In this document: positions 50,219 to 61,659 of the stretch, piece by piece
Layout: each line of letters opens with the position of its first letter
Position numbering within the stretch: the stretch's first letter is position 1
Assembly (NCBI GenBank): GCA_027924585.1
Contig: BSBM01000320.1
Coordinates: 1,555,501 to 1,619,500 of the forward strand
DNA from: Larix kaempferi
Taxonomy: Eukaryota; Streptophyta; Pinopsida; Pinales; Pinaceae
Reading direction: 5' to 3'
DNA: 64,000 bases
The notes under the pieces: generated by a model
Told to the model about the DNA's origin: nothing
The model's database searches: none
Seen by the model: only the letters and a program-made list of their open reading frames with translations
Translations under genes and position numbers: made by a program

Positions 50219-51193
50219 AAGCTCTGTCCCGGCCCCTCTCCCGTCATTATCGTGGGATCTTGTGGACCCCTTTCGGGTTGGTAGGCGTCTGTCCGCTCCG
50301 TTATCCCGCTGCCCTGTCGCTCGTCCGCTCCGTCACCCCGCTGCCCTGTCGCCTGTTAGCTTCCCTATTTGTCGACGGCGTGTGTTGTCGACCTGTAAGC
50401 CTGTGTGTAATTACGTTGTTCGTTGTTTAGCCACCCTGCATGCAAGTTATACTGTCTGCTGCTTGCTGCTTACTCCTGGTAAGAGGTGGTGTTCTGGTGC
50501 GCAAGGACGATTCGGCATAGACTGCAGGTATTCAACATTTTGTTTGCTGCTTGCTTGCTGTTTGCTGCTTGCTTCCTGTTTGCTGCTTGCTTGCTGTTTG
50601 CTGTTTGCTGCTTGCTGCTTGCTGCTTGCTGTTTGCTGCTTGCCTTATACTTTTGCTGTTTCCTGCTTGCTTGTAGGGCTTCACAGTTACGGGTGGTTGA
50701 AGGTATCGTTTCGTTTTTCTGGTTTTCGGCTTTAAGTGGTGGTGTTCTGGCGCGCATGGAGGATTCGGCATAGACCGCAGGTATCGTTTCGTTTTTCTGT
50801 TTTGTTTGCTGCTTGCTTGATTTTGCTGCTTGCTGCTTGCTGTTTGCTGTTTGCTGTTTTTTGTTTGATGCATGTGTAATATGTTTGCTGTTTCCTGCTT
50901 GCTTGTAGGGCTTCACAGCGCAGGGTCGAACGTCGTTGAGAAGTTGCGGGTGGTGGCAGATCGACACGGCGTTTGTAGTGGGTGAAGGTATCGTTTCGTT
51001 TTTCTGTTTTTCGGCTTGTGTATTTTATTGAAGATTGTTATCGCTATTTTTTGTTGCTAAAATGTTATTGATCTTATGCAGGTCTCCCACTTCGTCTGCT
51101 ACGGCTGCTCTGTTCCGGGTGGAAGAAATTTTATCTGCGCTGTTGTCCGAAAGATTTCAGGTCGTGCTCATTTGTTTTGGCTGCGTTTTAGAG
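50219..51193 (+). promoter_or_regulatory. Repetitive leader region of the element 2 accessory gene
   Basis: GC-richer DNA directly after the palindrome array, with plausible leader exons. One is 51082-51193, between TTATGCAG and GAG|GTAAGG. Two copies of a block GGTGGTGTTCTGG..ATTCGGCATAGAC.GCAG followed by GTAT (near 50487 and 50738) and two copies of TTGTAGGGCTTCACAG (near 50669 and 50905) show that exon-intron units were tandemly duplicated. Between them lie TGCTTGCTGTTTGC repeats. The frames crossing it have only repeat-derived Cys/Leu or Lys/Gln peptides. The promoter is not located. Confidence 0.4.
50530..50870. repeat. TGCTTGCTGTTTGC simple repeats
   Basis: Irregular runs of TTTGCTGCTTGC and CTTGCTGTTTGC in two clusters (about 50538-50650 and 50800-50860), probably within leader introns. 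Confidence 0.8.
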
Positions 51194-51273
51194 GTAAGGT
51201 GGATAAATCCTTTTAATTCCCGTTTATATAAATTGTTTTTAATCGTTTTGTAATTCCCATAGTCTCTGTATAT

Positions 51274-51355
51274 TGCACTCTGCCCAACTGGGCAGAGGCC
51301 ATGGACTCTGTCCAACTGGGCAGAGTCCATGGACTCTGCCCAGTTGGACAGAGTC
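51274..51355. repeat. Hairpin-forming inverted array, CTCTGYCCAACTGGGCAGAG
   Basis: Successive arms ACTCTGCCCAACTGGGCAGA, ACTCTGTCCAACTGGGCAGA and CTCTGCCCAGTTGGACAGAG form short adjacent palindromes joined by CCATGG. Confidence 0.85.
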
Positions 51356-51491
51356 TTTAAATTTAAATATAAAGAAATTTTTTGAGTACTTTTTTAAATT
51401 GTTTTATTTGGCTGTGTTTAGAAAAGAAATTAACATTAATTTTAATTTGAAAGAACATTTGTAAGTTGTATGTAGGCTTGTTTTACTTTTG

Positions 51492-51570
51492 AACTCTGTC
51501 GACTCGTCTAAGTTGACAGAGTTCATGAACTCTGTCGACTCGTCTAACTAAGTTGACAGAGTTCAGATAT
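51492..51570. repeat. Hairpin-forming inverted array, GAACTCTGTCGAC..GTTGACAGAGTTC
   Basis: Two copies of a stem with arms GAACTCTGTC and GACAGAGTTC are joined by ATGAACTC. This is a variant of the arrays at 51274 and 51751. Confidence 0.85.
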
Positions 51571-51750
51571 TAATTATATTATCTACTTTGGCAATAGATA
51601 GTTCAGATACAAACAAATTTCAGATAGTTCAATTTTATTTTTGATAGAACAACAATGTAAATGGACTTGAGGTATAAGGAAACTAAAGACATGAATAGAT
51701 TTCAATTTATAAGTATTATACTAAGTCTTATGTAATTTAACAATGATGAC

Positions 51751-51890
51751 ATGAACTCTGTCAACTAAAAGACATGTTGACAGAGTTCATGAACTCTGTC
51801 AACATGTCTTAGTTGACAGAGTTCATGAACTCTGTCAACCTGTCTTAGTTGACAGAGTTCATGAACTCTGTCAACATGTTTTAGTTTAGC
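51751..51890. repeat. Hairpin-forming inverted array, three to four stems
   Basis: Repeated GAACTCTGTCAAC..GTCTTAGTTGACAGAGTTC units linked by ATGAACTC, the last one cut short. The region lies in the probable leader intron of the accessory gene. Confidence 0.85.
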
Positions 51891-52399
51891 TTAGATACAC
51901 AGTCTATTTTTGAGAAAACAATAATTTAAATGGATTTTATGTAAAAGGGAACTATAGACATTAATAGGTTTTAATCTAAATGTACTATAGTAAGTTTTAT
52001 AAAATACTAGGTGATGTTATGTCAGAATGGTTCGAGTTTTATTCTAGTAAAGGTGGTAAATTGGTATTGTGTTTTCTTTTGTTTGCAACATGGCTGGCTT
52101 GGAGAACATAATACCAAGAATTGTTACCATTATTAGATTGAAATTAAAGATCATTGTCAAACGAGGTCAATTTGAGAAACATGACATTTAACTCAATCAT
52201 AATACTTAACAGTAAGTTTTTTTTGTTCTATGGGACAATGAGATTATTTGTAGATATAACTTATGTCTAGAGTAATAAAATTTCTGGTTTAAATTTGTAG
52301 TTTAAGAAATTGAAAACGATTATCAAATGGAAAATTTTGAAAACATAAAACATGAATTGTGAATTTTTATTTTATTGTCAATAATGAAAATATTTTCAA

Positions 52400-52615
52400 G
52401 ACTTAATTTATGTTTCAGATATTAAGTTGTATTAAGAAGGTGAGAGAGATTCATGATTTATGCTTTAGGTATTAAGTTATGTATTAAGAAGGTAAAAGAG
52501 ATTCATGATTTATGTTTTAGGTATTAAGTTATGTAGTGAAGAGGTTAAATAGATTCATGATTTATGTTTTAGGTATTAAGTTATGTATGAAGAAGGTAAA
52601 AGAGATTCATGAACT
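52400..52615. repeat. About 55-bp tandem repeat, four units
   Basis: Units containing AGAGATTCATGATTTATG and TAGGTATTAAGTTATGTA follow one another immediately upstream of the accessory coding exons. Confidence 0.8.
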
Positions 52616-52859
52616 AATACACATAAAAAAAAACCTATTATTTAGTACTTAACTATATTGGTTCCATTCATTTTAAACATCAAAAACACCTAAAAGATTG
52701 GTACATTAATTCATCATGATGATAAATTAGGTAAATCTAGGTACTTGTTAAATAACTTAGTCTATTAAGTAGTTGGTTTTTAGAGTTCATAGATTTAACT
52801 TGTAGGATTTGAATATGTAATTAGTTGATTTGTCTTTAGGTGTAGGCATTATATATCAA

Positions 52860-55117
52860 ATGGAAAGAGAGGATTCTTTAAGGCGAAAGCGTAGGAGGTC
52901 TTCACAATCTTCTGGCGTAGGTGGTACGAGTGATAATCGGAGGTTGTCAACCTCTCCTCGGGACTCTAATTTATTGTATAGTTCACACCGACAAGGTGAA
53001 AGGGGTACAAATGATTCCCCTGTATCTTCTATGGGAGAACGTCGATCTCGACCCTCTATTGGTACATATGAATATCAATCTTTGAACATTTATATATACG
53101 CAAATTGTTTTTTTGAGAGTGCAAAATTTGTAGTTGTGTTTAAACTAGACTTTGTCATTTGAAGCAGAGGATGGTTCGGAAGATGCTCCTAATTCTATAG
53201 GGAGGGAGACAGGGAAAACGAGGGAGACGGATGACGATGCAGAGCAAGGTTCTCAAGAGGCTCACCATTCGGCACGAGGTGATGAAGGTAGAGCTAGGAC
53301 ACAATATGTTGAATTAACTGAGGGTTGTACACCCATTACGACATATCCATCTGATCTACCTCGGGAGCTTCCATGGGAAGGTGGTAATCATCAAATGACT
53401 CTTGAAAGATGTAGATCTCACTATGAAAAGTTGCAAAATGATTTGTCTACTATGGATCTTCCTCCGGAGAGTAAACAAAGTTTGGAGATTGTCTTGGGAT
53501 CATTGCAAAACTTCATTCAAGCATATGAGAATCTTGGGCCGACTACAGATGGTTTTGTAGATTTGATGCGAAGACGAAGGGATCAAGTGATGGGTCCCGA
53601 CAAATGGGATGTTGTGAAAGAAAGAGTGACAAGAGAGCAGGCCAAATCAATGTTTAATTTCAAAGAAGGTTTGAAAAAAGATATGTTGAAAGTGCAATAT
53701 TTCAAACATCCTCATCTGGCACACTTACTTTATGATCGGTTTCTTGCTGCCTATGGTCGTTTTCCATGGAACGATGAGGTTTCTCAGTATTTTGCTAGAT
53801 TTTTTTATGCCGAGTTTTTTTTAAATATGAAGCCAGATTATACTGATGTTCATTCAAAATTTTATGGAGTTGGGAAGGGTCGAATATATGATCGAGAGGG
53901 TGCACATAGAGATCCTGCAACTCTTAGACCTCCGCCCCAGATATCTCGTCCACCTAGGTTGGTGGCATTAAAATCAGAGATGGAGCCCACATCTCAACTT
54001 GGGACGACAGCAAGGAATTTTGTTGGTGATGGGCTATCATCAGTATTAGTGGGAGTAGATGTGGGGTTGGTTAGAGAAAGGGCTCGTTCTGCTATTCGTC
54101 AAAAGTTTGTTTATAAAACTGATGATGAAATAGATGGAATGAGCATTGAAGATGTCAGGGCATATGCAAAGATTTGTCGTGACTTAGCAGCAAATGTTAT
54201 ATCCAACGACACATCGAGTTTGGGAGAGGTTCGTTGACTACATGATATGATTTGATTTGAATTAAATATTTTATTTATCTTGATTTTATTTTTTTTGTTA
54301 CCTTATCATAGGTACATTATGTAAATGTTTAAATTGGTTGCAGTTTTCAAGAATGATGAACGAAAATTCTTTTCACATTTCAACTAGCGAAAATGTAGGG
54401 AGAGAGGTACATATTTATTATCAACATATTTGTACTTATGTTTGAATTTGATATATATATATATATAAATTATTATTTTTTGAATGATAATTTAACTGTG
54501 TATTTTATTGTTAATTTGACTCATCCATGCAGGTTTCTTTAGATACCAACTTTATAAATGATTTACCATCTATTGTGAGCTAATGTTTTTTAAATTTTTT
54601 GTTTGAGTTTTAAGTTTTAATTGGTATAGTAATTTTTTTGTTTTGTATTATATGTTTTATTTATTAATACAATTTAAATTTTAGGGTGGAGATATCGGTT
54701 CTTTGCTTAATGATGCAGATATTGGTAGAGAGGTAATTTCATTGATTGCTTTAATTTTGCTTTAATTTTGTTTTAATTTTGTTTATTGTTTTAATATTTT
54801 AATTTTTGTGGATTTAGATTTATGAGATTCATAAATTGATTTTATATATGGATTGCAGCTTGGGTCTCTCAAATCTTTTGGAGGCAAAGGAAAAAGTCTT
54901 TTGGAGGATGGTGGTGGACAAGCATTTGGAGAATTTGATGTAATATTGTTAATATTTGAATTGTATTTTGATATATTAGTTTAATATTTTAATTTTTTGA
55001 TTATAGTTTAAGTAATTTAAATGATATGAACATAATTTTTTTTTACACATGTTGCAGGGAGGGTTGAGTCCAGGGAGAGGCTTGAGTGGAGGAGGGGGAG
55101 GCCCGAGTGGAGGATAG
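52860..55117 (+). CDS. Accessory protein of element 2 (ORF1), 7 coding exons, 518 aa
   Basis: The coding model has exons 52860-53061, 53168-54228, 54344-54406, 54533-54574, 54685-54732, 54859-54939 and 55058-55117. The first intron is phase 1 and the other five are phase 0, all GT..AG; the frame stays open to TAG. I chose the ATG at 52860 because a good acceptor (TCTTTAG) ends at 52839. The N-terminus is basic (RRKRRRSS), a possible nuclear signal, followed by an acidic linker. The central helical region (LYDRF, YFARFFYAEF, FYGVGKGR) aligns with the accessory protein of element 1, which has nearly the same length (512 aa) and exon number. The C-terminal exons repeat a GRE-ending pattern and end in a Gly-rich tail. 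Function is unknown; conservation beside the transposase in two divergent elements suggests a role in transposition. Confidence 0.75.
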
Positions 55118-56440
55118 CACAGACATTTTAATTTTATAGTTCATGGTGTCCACTATTTTTTGTTGTTGATATGCATTTAGATTGGAAACATTTGTTTTGG
55201 ACATGTTGAGGAGGTTTATTTTTGGACGAGATATATACATGTTCATGATTTTTTTTTGGAGATTATATACATATAAATTTTGAACTTACATATTTCGTGA
55301 ATCATGGTTTTTAAATGATTTCTAAGTTTATTTTTGTTTATTTGACATATTTGGTGTTAAATTTAGTTTAAAATATGTATTTGCATGTTTGAATGAATGT
55401 TTGAATGAATGAATATATGTAAAACTGAATGTTAAGAAACATGACATTCTTGAATATTATTAAGTTTAAGAAATGTTATTTAGGAAGTTTAAAAATGGAT
55501 AAACATATTAGGTTTAAAGTTCATAAATGAGGAAGTTTTGATTGAAGTTTTAAAGGAAATTTTTAAAAGTGGATGTTCACATATAGGTTTAGAGTTTATA
55601 AATGAGGAAGTTATAATTGTTCGACATGAATGAATGATAGGTTTAGAGTTTATAAATGAAATTCAAGTAACCTGTTGAATGTTATTTTCAAGGATGTTAT
55701 GAAGTTTTAGGAATGTTAGAAGTTTATAGAAATAGTTGTTCGACATTCAAATGAATGATAGGTTTAAAGTTTATAAATCAGGAAGTTTAAAAGTGATTAC
55801 ATTCAAACTTTAGAGATGTTAGGAAGTTCAAGAATGTTTGAAGTTTTAATGAAAATATGGATGAAATATAAAGTTTAAAAATGAAATTCAAGTAAGGTTG
55901 AATGTTATTTTCAAGGATGTTATGAAGTTTTAGGAATGATGTTAGAAATTTTAGGAATGTTAGAAGTCTATAAAAATATGGAAGAAATAGAAAGTTTAAG
56001 AATGTTATATAAAGTTTTAGAGAATGATAGAAGTTTTGATAAAAATATTGTCTTTGAATGTTAGAATGTTTAGAAATGGTAGAAGTTTTCGTACATATCG
56101 ACGAATCAGGAAGATTAAAAGTGATTACATTAAACTTTAGAGATGTTAGCAAGTTCAAGAATGTTTGAAGTTTTGATGAAAATACATGGATGAAATATAA
56201 AGTTTAAAAATGAAATTTAAGTTTGAATCTTCAAGGATGTTATGAAGTTTTAGGAATGTTAGAAAGTTGATAGAAATATGGAAAAAATAGAAAGTTTAGG
56301 AATGTTAAATATAAGTTTTGATAGAAAATATGGATGGATTAGGATGTTTTAAAGAAAATATATGTTAAGTTCAAATTTTGATATAATGGATTTTTAATTA
56401 ATTTAATTTTTATTTACAATGTTCAGGTACATTTGATGCG
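55118..56440. repeat. Degenerate repeats in the 3' region between the two genes
   Basis: AT-rich sequence in which phrases such as TTTTAGGAATGTTAGAAG, AAGGATGTTATGAAGTTT and ATGAAATATAAAGTTTAAAA recur many times with irregular spacing, in places as units of about 200-300 bp (for example around 55790 and 56110). No gene is supported; the 123-aa minus-strand frame at 55787-56158 derives from the repeats. Confidence 0.6.
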
Positions 56441-56678
56441 GCTGAAATCATGGCAAATGGGGGTAACGGTTTTTTGTTTTTTAATCATAAGTGAAGATTC
56501 CAGGATTGTGAAGTTTGCGTTAAATTAGAGCAATGATTTTAAACAACAATTTGATGAATTTTCATTGATTTGTTGTAAATAATCATTTCTCTAATTTAAC
56601 ATAAGCTTCACAATCCTGGAATCCTTGCTTGTGATTAAAAATCAACTGATCGTTATCTCCATTTGCCATGATTTCAGT
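56441..56678. repeat. Large inverted repeat (arms about 110 bp, very short loop)
   Basis: The left arm (about 56441-56551) and right arm (about 56567-56678) are imperfect reverse complements. Matching phrases are CTGAAATCATGGCAAATGG with CCATTTGCCATGATTTCAG, and GATTCCAGGATTGTGAAG with CTTCACAATCCTGGAATC. The transcript would fold into a long, nearly unbranched stem. It sits between the convergent accessory and transposase genes. It could be a small foldback element or a source of small RNA. Confidence 0.85.
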
Positions 56679-56679
56679 T

Positions 56680-57238
56680 ATGTGAATTTACACAAGCGAT
56701 ATTTTAAATTAAAGATTTGGGACGGAGAACTTGGTGACAATTTTAAGACATCTATTTAAGATTATATTTATGGTGAAGTATGTATTAAAGAAACATGTTC
56801 GATGGATTAAAATAATACAAAATTTAATAGGTCTTTTTGTGATTTTTTGTTACTATCAATCAATCAAAAGTAAAAATTCGGGGCGGAGTGGGGATAGCCA
56901 CATCCGTTATCTCATCCCTTAGTGGTCTAATAGACATATGGGGACCTGAATAAAGTACTTTTGAATTTACAAATTATATTTGAATTCATTTTTAAGCATG
57001 TTAAAGTACAACCATTTAAGTTTTCGTGTTAGTGGTCATTCAAGAAAATATTCATAAAATTTCAATGAAAAAATAAACCATTTAAGCTTTTGTGTTAGTT
57101 GTCATTCAAGAAAATATTCATAAAATCTCAGTGAAAAAATATACTGTGCACCACAATTTTGATAATTGGACAAAAAATATATTGCACACAACAATTGATA
57201 TGGACAAAAATATAGATCAATTTATTTTTGATATGTAG
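56680..57238. other. Spacer 3' of the element 2 transposase gene
   Basis: AT-rich. The phrase AAGTTTTCGTGTTAGT..CATTCAAGAAAATATTCATA occurs twice (near 57017 and 57086). No gene. Confidence 0.5.
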
Positions 57239-60200
57239 TTAAAAACATCGCAATGGAATACCATCTTCAACTATCCGTTCATGGTCACATATGGATAGTT
57301 TCCATTTTTTGGTTTTTAACTGTTTTTTTGATGGAACTTGTATCAATTTTATTCGAGATGCACATACTAAATGACTATATTGACAACATATAACATCGGG
57401 TTCATAATCTTGAAAGTAGACATAACTTTTAGTCATATGCGTCTGCTGAAAAAAGTAGCCTTTTAAAATGATGGATCCTCTTTCGTATGTATATCCGTTG
57501 TCGTTGTAGTCCTCCAATAATTTCATTTTTCCTTCTGTGCATCGCATCAAATAATATTTGACATTTTCGTTGTTGTCTACAGGTGCAATCACAGCGAAAA
57601 CATCTCCTGTGCAAGTTATGATTGGTGTTAGCGTATTTAAATGAATTGAATCAAGACTACTTATGGCGAAGGATTAAAATGAACAATTGATTAAAAAGTC
57701 AAAAACAAGTTTATTACCTTCTCTTACGAGATCTGAAATTCTATCGCCATCAGACGATATTGCTATTTCTTCTGATTCTAATTCTTCAACACTTGCCAGT
57801 GGCATTTTTCCTTTTGGATTAATCTCTGTGTGTCTCCAAGCTTTTACGTAGTTGTTTGTTATGTTTTCACAAACTTCTGTAGACTCGACATTTTCAATGC
57901 AAATATGACAAAAGCATGATTGCTTTCTACTGTCAAATGCAAACACGTTGTGAAATGATTTTGTTTGAATAGAGTGAAGATCTCTAGTTCCATGTATGGT
58001 GCTAGCGTCATATGGTATTGATCTATTTATATCTTGGACCCCAACAAGCCAAAAAAATCTACACAATAAATAGTGTACATGTGTACTTAAATGTTAGTAT
58101 ATACATTTTTTTTAATTTTAAGAAATAATATAAATTAAAAAGATAGTGGACATACCTGCGCACGTCTTTTGATTGTTGATTATAATCATGGCTTAGATTT
58201 AATTGACACCATTGGACAACCTCTGCAGCTGAATGAAACCGTGCTGAAGAATAGTTCATTTGCCATCTTCGAAGTGCTCTTTTTACGCATGCTCCTGCAC
58301 CATCATGCTCACCTTTTCCATGCTCAGTTTCAAAGAAATTCCAGCGATGTTTAATGTTCAGCGCTTTATGAAGTCGACATAACCAAAAAAATGATCGTGA
58401 AGATTTAAATTGACCAGCACATCCATCAGACCATATCCAATGCTCTTTGAATTTGACTTCGCGTTTTTTCAGTGAGTCATAGAAAATATTTTCTATACAA
58501 TGTTGGACAAAATGTGTGTCGTGTGTACGATCATCGCTTATATAGAAGTGATATTCTTTAATCACATCTCGATTGTCACATGTGCTTTCAATGCCATCGA
58601 TATCCTGTTGAGAATGTCTATATACAACATGGACAAATATCGAAACTTGGTCAGAGTGATAGTATTCACTCTGTATTTCGTTTTGTGCAGCAAATGTATA
58701 GTTTTCAGCAAAATCAACCACCGACAAAATTGTTCCGGGTGGAAAAATTTCACGAGACTGTTTGAATTGAAGATCTTGCCATCGTGCTCTATGTGAATGC
58801 TGGGTGTATTTATAAATTTCGTTTTCAAATTTTTTGAGAAAATCTGTGACGCATATCTTGTCTTCTAGCAAATCAATTCTTTTGGAATGTGAATCACTAG
58901 AACTTGTACTATAGTTGATGTATTCGTATCTCTTCCAATCAACATTTACATTTGACAACGATTGATCATTGTCGATAGGGTATTTATTGTGGAATAACAC
59001 CAAATTTCCACAATGATGACAATGTTTTCCATTGACACATTTCTTTGAATAAAATACTTCATCGTGATTTCTCTCACATAAAATTTGAGATATGAATTCA
59101 CGTATCGTTGGCGGAGGTGGTGAATTTGTCCAAAACATTTTACCAAATTCAAGAAACGTATCATAATATAACTGAAATTGCACATGATAACGACAACAAC
59201 ATGTATCACGTATAGTTATAGGTCGAACATACCATGGTTTTTGTTGCACAAATGTAGTGATTGATATATTAATTCCACGATGATCTTCCTTGAATTTATT
59301 GAACAATTGTACTTGTGTCATGTCCATTATATGTTTTGGTTGGCTTTCATATACATTTCGTGATATTCTTTTGCGTATCACATCTCTTGCATTTGGTGAA
59401 ACTCGAGCATGTTCCAACCAATATTCTCGTACAATATCTTTAACCCCTGCTCCTAATCTATCTTTGTAAGGTTGTCTACAAATAATTGCCCAACAAGCAA
59501 GTTCATTATTTTCATCTATTTGCATTCTGAATTTGCTATGTTTGTATAATGTTTTTCTTGATGTTCCAACTGCTTTTGCTAGTTCTGTTGTCAAACGCTT
59601 TTGTTTAGTACTAGCTGAAAGAATTGCTGTATGAATTGCTTTACGTGCAGCACTGATATCTTTCTTCCTGGATTTTCCAAATTTTTTTATTGCATCGCCT
59701 ATATTTTCCATCACATTTTGTTTCAATTTCGACTCTTTTGTTACTTTGTGAATACCCAATAACGATGTAGCACCTTCTAATTTCATGGACACTAATAAAC
59801 ATCTCAAAATTTGTGCTTGTCCTGCTATTGAGTAATCTTTGAGAACTTCATCATAAAATTTTGTAGCACGATATCGTGCAACATGTATTGGTAGTTTTTC
59901 TCCATATTTGTCGCAATCAATGTCTTCTAACATTTCATCATCAATAGTAAAAGTACCTATACATCAAATTAAATTTAATTTAACATATATCAAAAAATAA
60001 AATTCATTATAAAAAAATGAATTTGGAAAATATATGATATATACATACCAGGTTCAATTTCTGGATTTTGAACTTGATCTTCAATATTGATTTCATCGAC
60101 ATTAGCATGTAAATCACTATTTACATCTTCTACAATGTTCTTTTCAACTTCAATTTGTTCTTCTTGTACTCTATTTTCAATTTCCATTTCTTCAACATTG

Positions 60201-60355
60201 TCATCTAAATCTGTATTTATATCTTCAATAGTTCTCTCTTTCGTTTCAGCAACCCTTTGTTTTTTGGCAATATATCTGAGTTTTTGTTTCTCTCTATTAT
60301 CATCATCATCACGTTTACGATCAGCTTTTCTTTTACGATTTCTCTTATTGCCCAT
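57239..60355 (-). CDS. DDD transposase of element 2, 4 exons, 938 aa
   Basis: The spliced model is 60355-60049, 59956-58156, 58058-57718 and 57606-57239, with GT..AG introns of phases 1, 2 and 1 and the frame open to the stop. It begins MGNKRNRKRK, basic then acidic. A possible helix-turn-helix (TTELAKAVGTSRKTLYKHSK) lies at about 225-245. CCCRYH (355-360) and CVNGKHCHHCG (409-419) look like zinc ligands. The catalytic core has VVDFAENY (Asp 517), WSDGCAGQFK (Asp 613) and HGKGEHDGAG (Asp 654). A CFCHIC cluster and a C-terminal domain (YVYFQDYEPD) follow. The last intron lies at the same place and phase as the last intron of the element 1 gene (after DLVxxG), whereas the other introns are not shared. 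The core motifs are intact. Uncharacterised transposase-like proteins in animals carry a comparable DFAENY..SDG..HGKG set (recalled, not searched). Confidence 0.87.
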
Positions 60356-60439
60356 GGTTGTTTAATCTATAGACGATAAATTAAAGAATCATGTTACTTT
60401 ATAGTAAAAACAAATACTTTCAATAAAAACTTATTTATA

Positions 60440-61390
60440 AATATATCTGGGAAAAAATCATTGTAAAAAAACAACTCTTTGAAAAAAACCCAATTTCAAA
60501 GAAATAAGAAGTACAAAATTACCTTGTAAAAAATCCTTTGCAAAATAAGATAACTATTTGAAAAAACTATTTTCAAATAAATAAGAAGTGCAAAACTACT
60601 TTGGAAAAAAATCATTTGCAAAATACCTTAGCAAAACAACTATTTGAAAAAACCTCTTTCAATTAAATAAAAAGTGCAAAGTTACTTTGAAAAAAAAACA
60701 TCCTTGCAAAGAACCTCCTTGCAAACATGTCTAAGAAAAGAAATATTTTGAAAAAACTCCTTGCAAATATCCCTTAAAAAAAACACTTTCAATGTGTTTT
60801 GGAAAAAAGAAGAAGAAACATACTTTGTAAAAATCTCTTTTTCAAAAAAATGTTTTCTTTGCAAATATACAGCAAGAAAATAAATATTTGGAAAAAACTT
60901 CTTGCAAATATGCCTTAGAAAATTTTTTTCTTCAATGTGCCTTTGGAAAAAAGAAGAAACATACCTTGTAAAAACCTCATTTTGCAAAAAATGTCTTCTT
61001 TGTAAAAATGCAATAAAAAAGAGATATGTTGGAAAAACTCCTTCAATGTGCCTTTTGTAAAAAAGAAGAAGACATAGTTTGTAAAAACCTCATTTTGCAA
61101 AAAATGTCTTCTTTGTAAAAATGCAATAAGAAAATAGATAGGTTGGAAAAACTCCTTGCAAATATGCCTTGGAAAAAAAAACTCCTTCAATGTGCCTTTT
61201 GTAAAGAAGAAGAAGAAACATAGCTTGTAAAAACCTCATTTTGCAAAAAATGTCTTCTTTGTAAAAATGCAACAAGAAAAGAGATAGTTTGGAAAAACTC
61301 CTTGCAAATATGCCTTAGAAAAAAAAACTCCTTCAATGTGCTTTTTGTAAAGAAGAAGAAGAAACATACCTTGTAAAAACCTCCTTTTGC
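60440..61390. repeat. Tandem leader repeats upstream of the element 2 transposase gene
   Basis: Units of roughly 130-150 bp containing CTTGTAAAAACCTC, GCAAAAAATGTCTTCTTTG and GGAAAAACTCCTTGCAAATA occur about five times at 60780-61385, with more degraded ones before. On the minus strand each unit holds CAAG|GTATGTTTC-like words that could act as splice donors. The Phe-rich frames on the minus strand are repeat by-products. Confidence 0.75.
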
Positions 61391-61544
61391 AAAAATTATA
61401 TCCTCCTTCCGAAATTAGTTTGACAAAAAAATGCGAAGTTCAAACATGCGAAAATAATGAATTAACTTTACGTTTATTTATATGAGTATAATTTTTATTT
61501 TTTATTTTTTTTCCGGCCGACGAAATTTTTTTTCCGTTTGGTTA

Positions 61545-61655
61545 TTCGGCTGAATAACCTTCGCTATAAGTCACGGCGCCGTTACGAAAAAAGTTGTTCG
61601 GCCGAACAATTGTTCGGCCGAACAATTATTCGGCCGAATAATTTGTTCGGCCGAA
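61545..61655. repeat. Right palindrome array of element 2
   Basis: An imperfect TTCGGCTGAA at 61545 is followed by TTCGGCCGAA at 61597, 61613, 61629 and 61646 (spacing 16, 16 and 17 bp). The array lies upstream of the transposase gene and about 0.85 kb inside the right terminus. Confidence 0.9.
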
Positions 61656-61659
61656 TAAT

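Noticed and set aside
50470-50967. 165-aa Lys/Gln/Ser-rich minus-strand frame and the matching Cys/Leu-rich plus-strand frame
   Set aside because: Translated TGCTTGC-type repeats in the leader of element 2.
60682-61275. Phe-rich minus-strand frames upstream of the transposase
   Set aside because: Derived from the ~140-bp tandem repeat; peptides repeat with it and show no domain.
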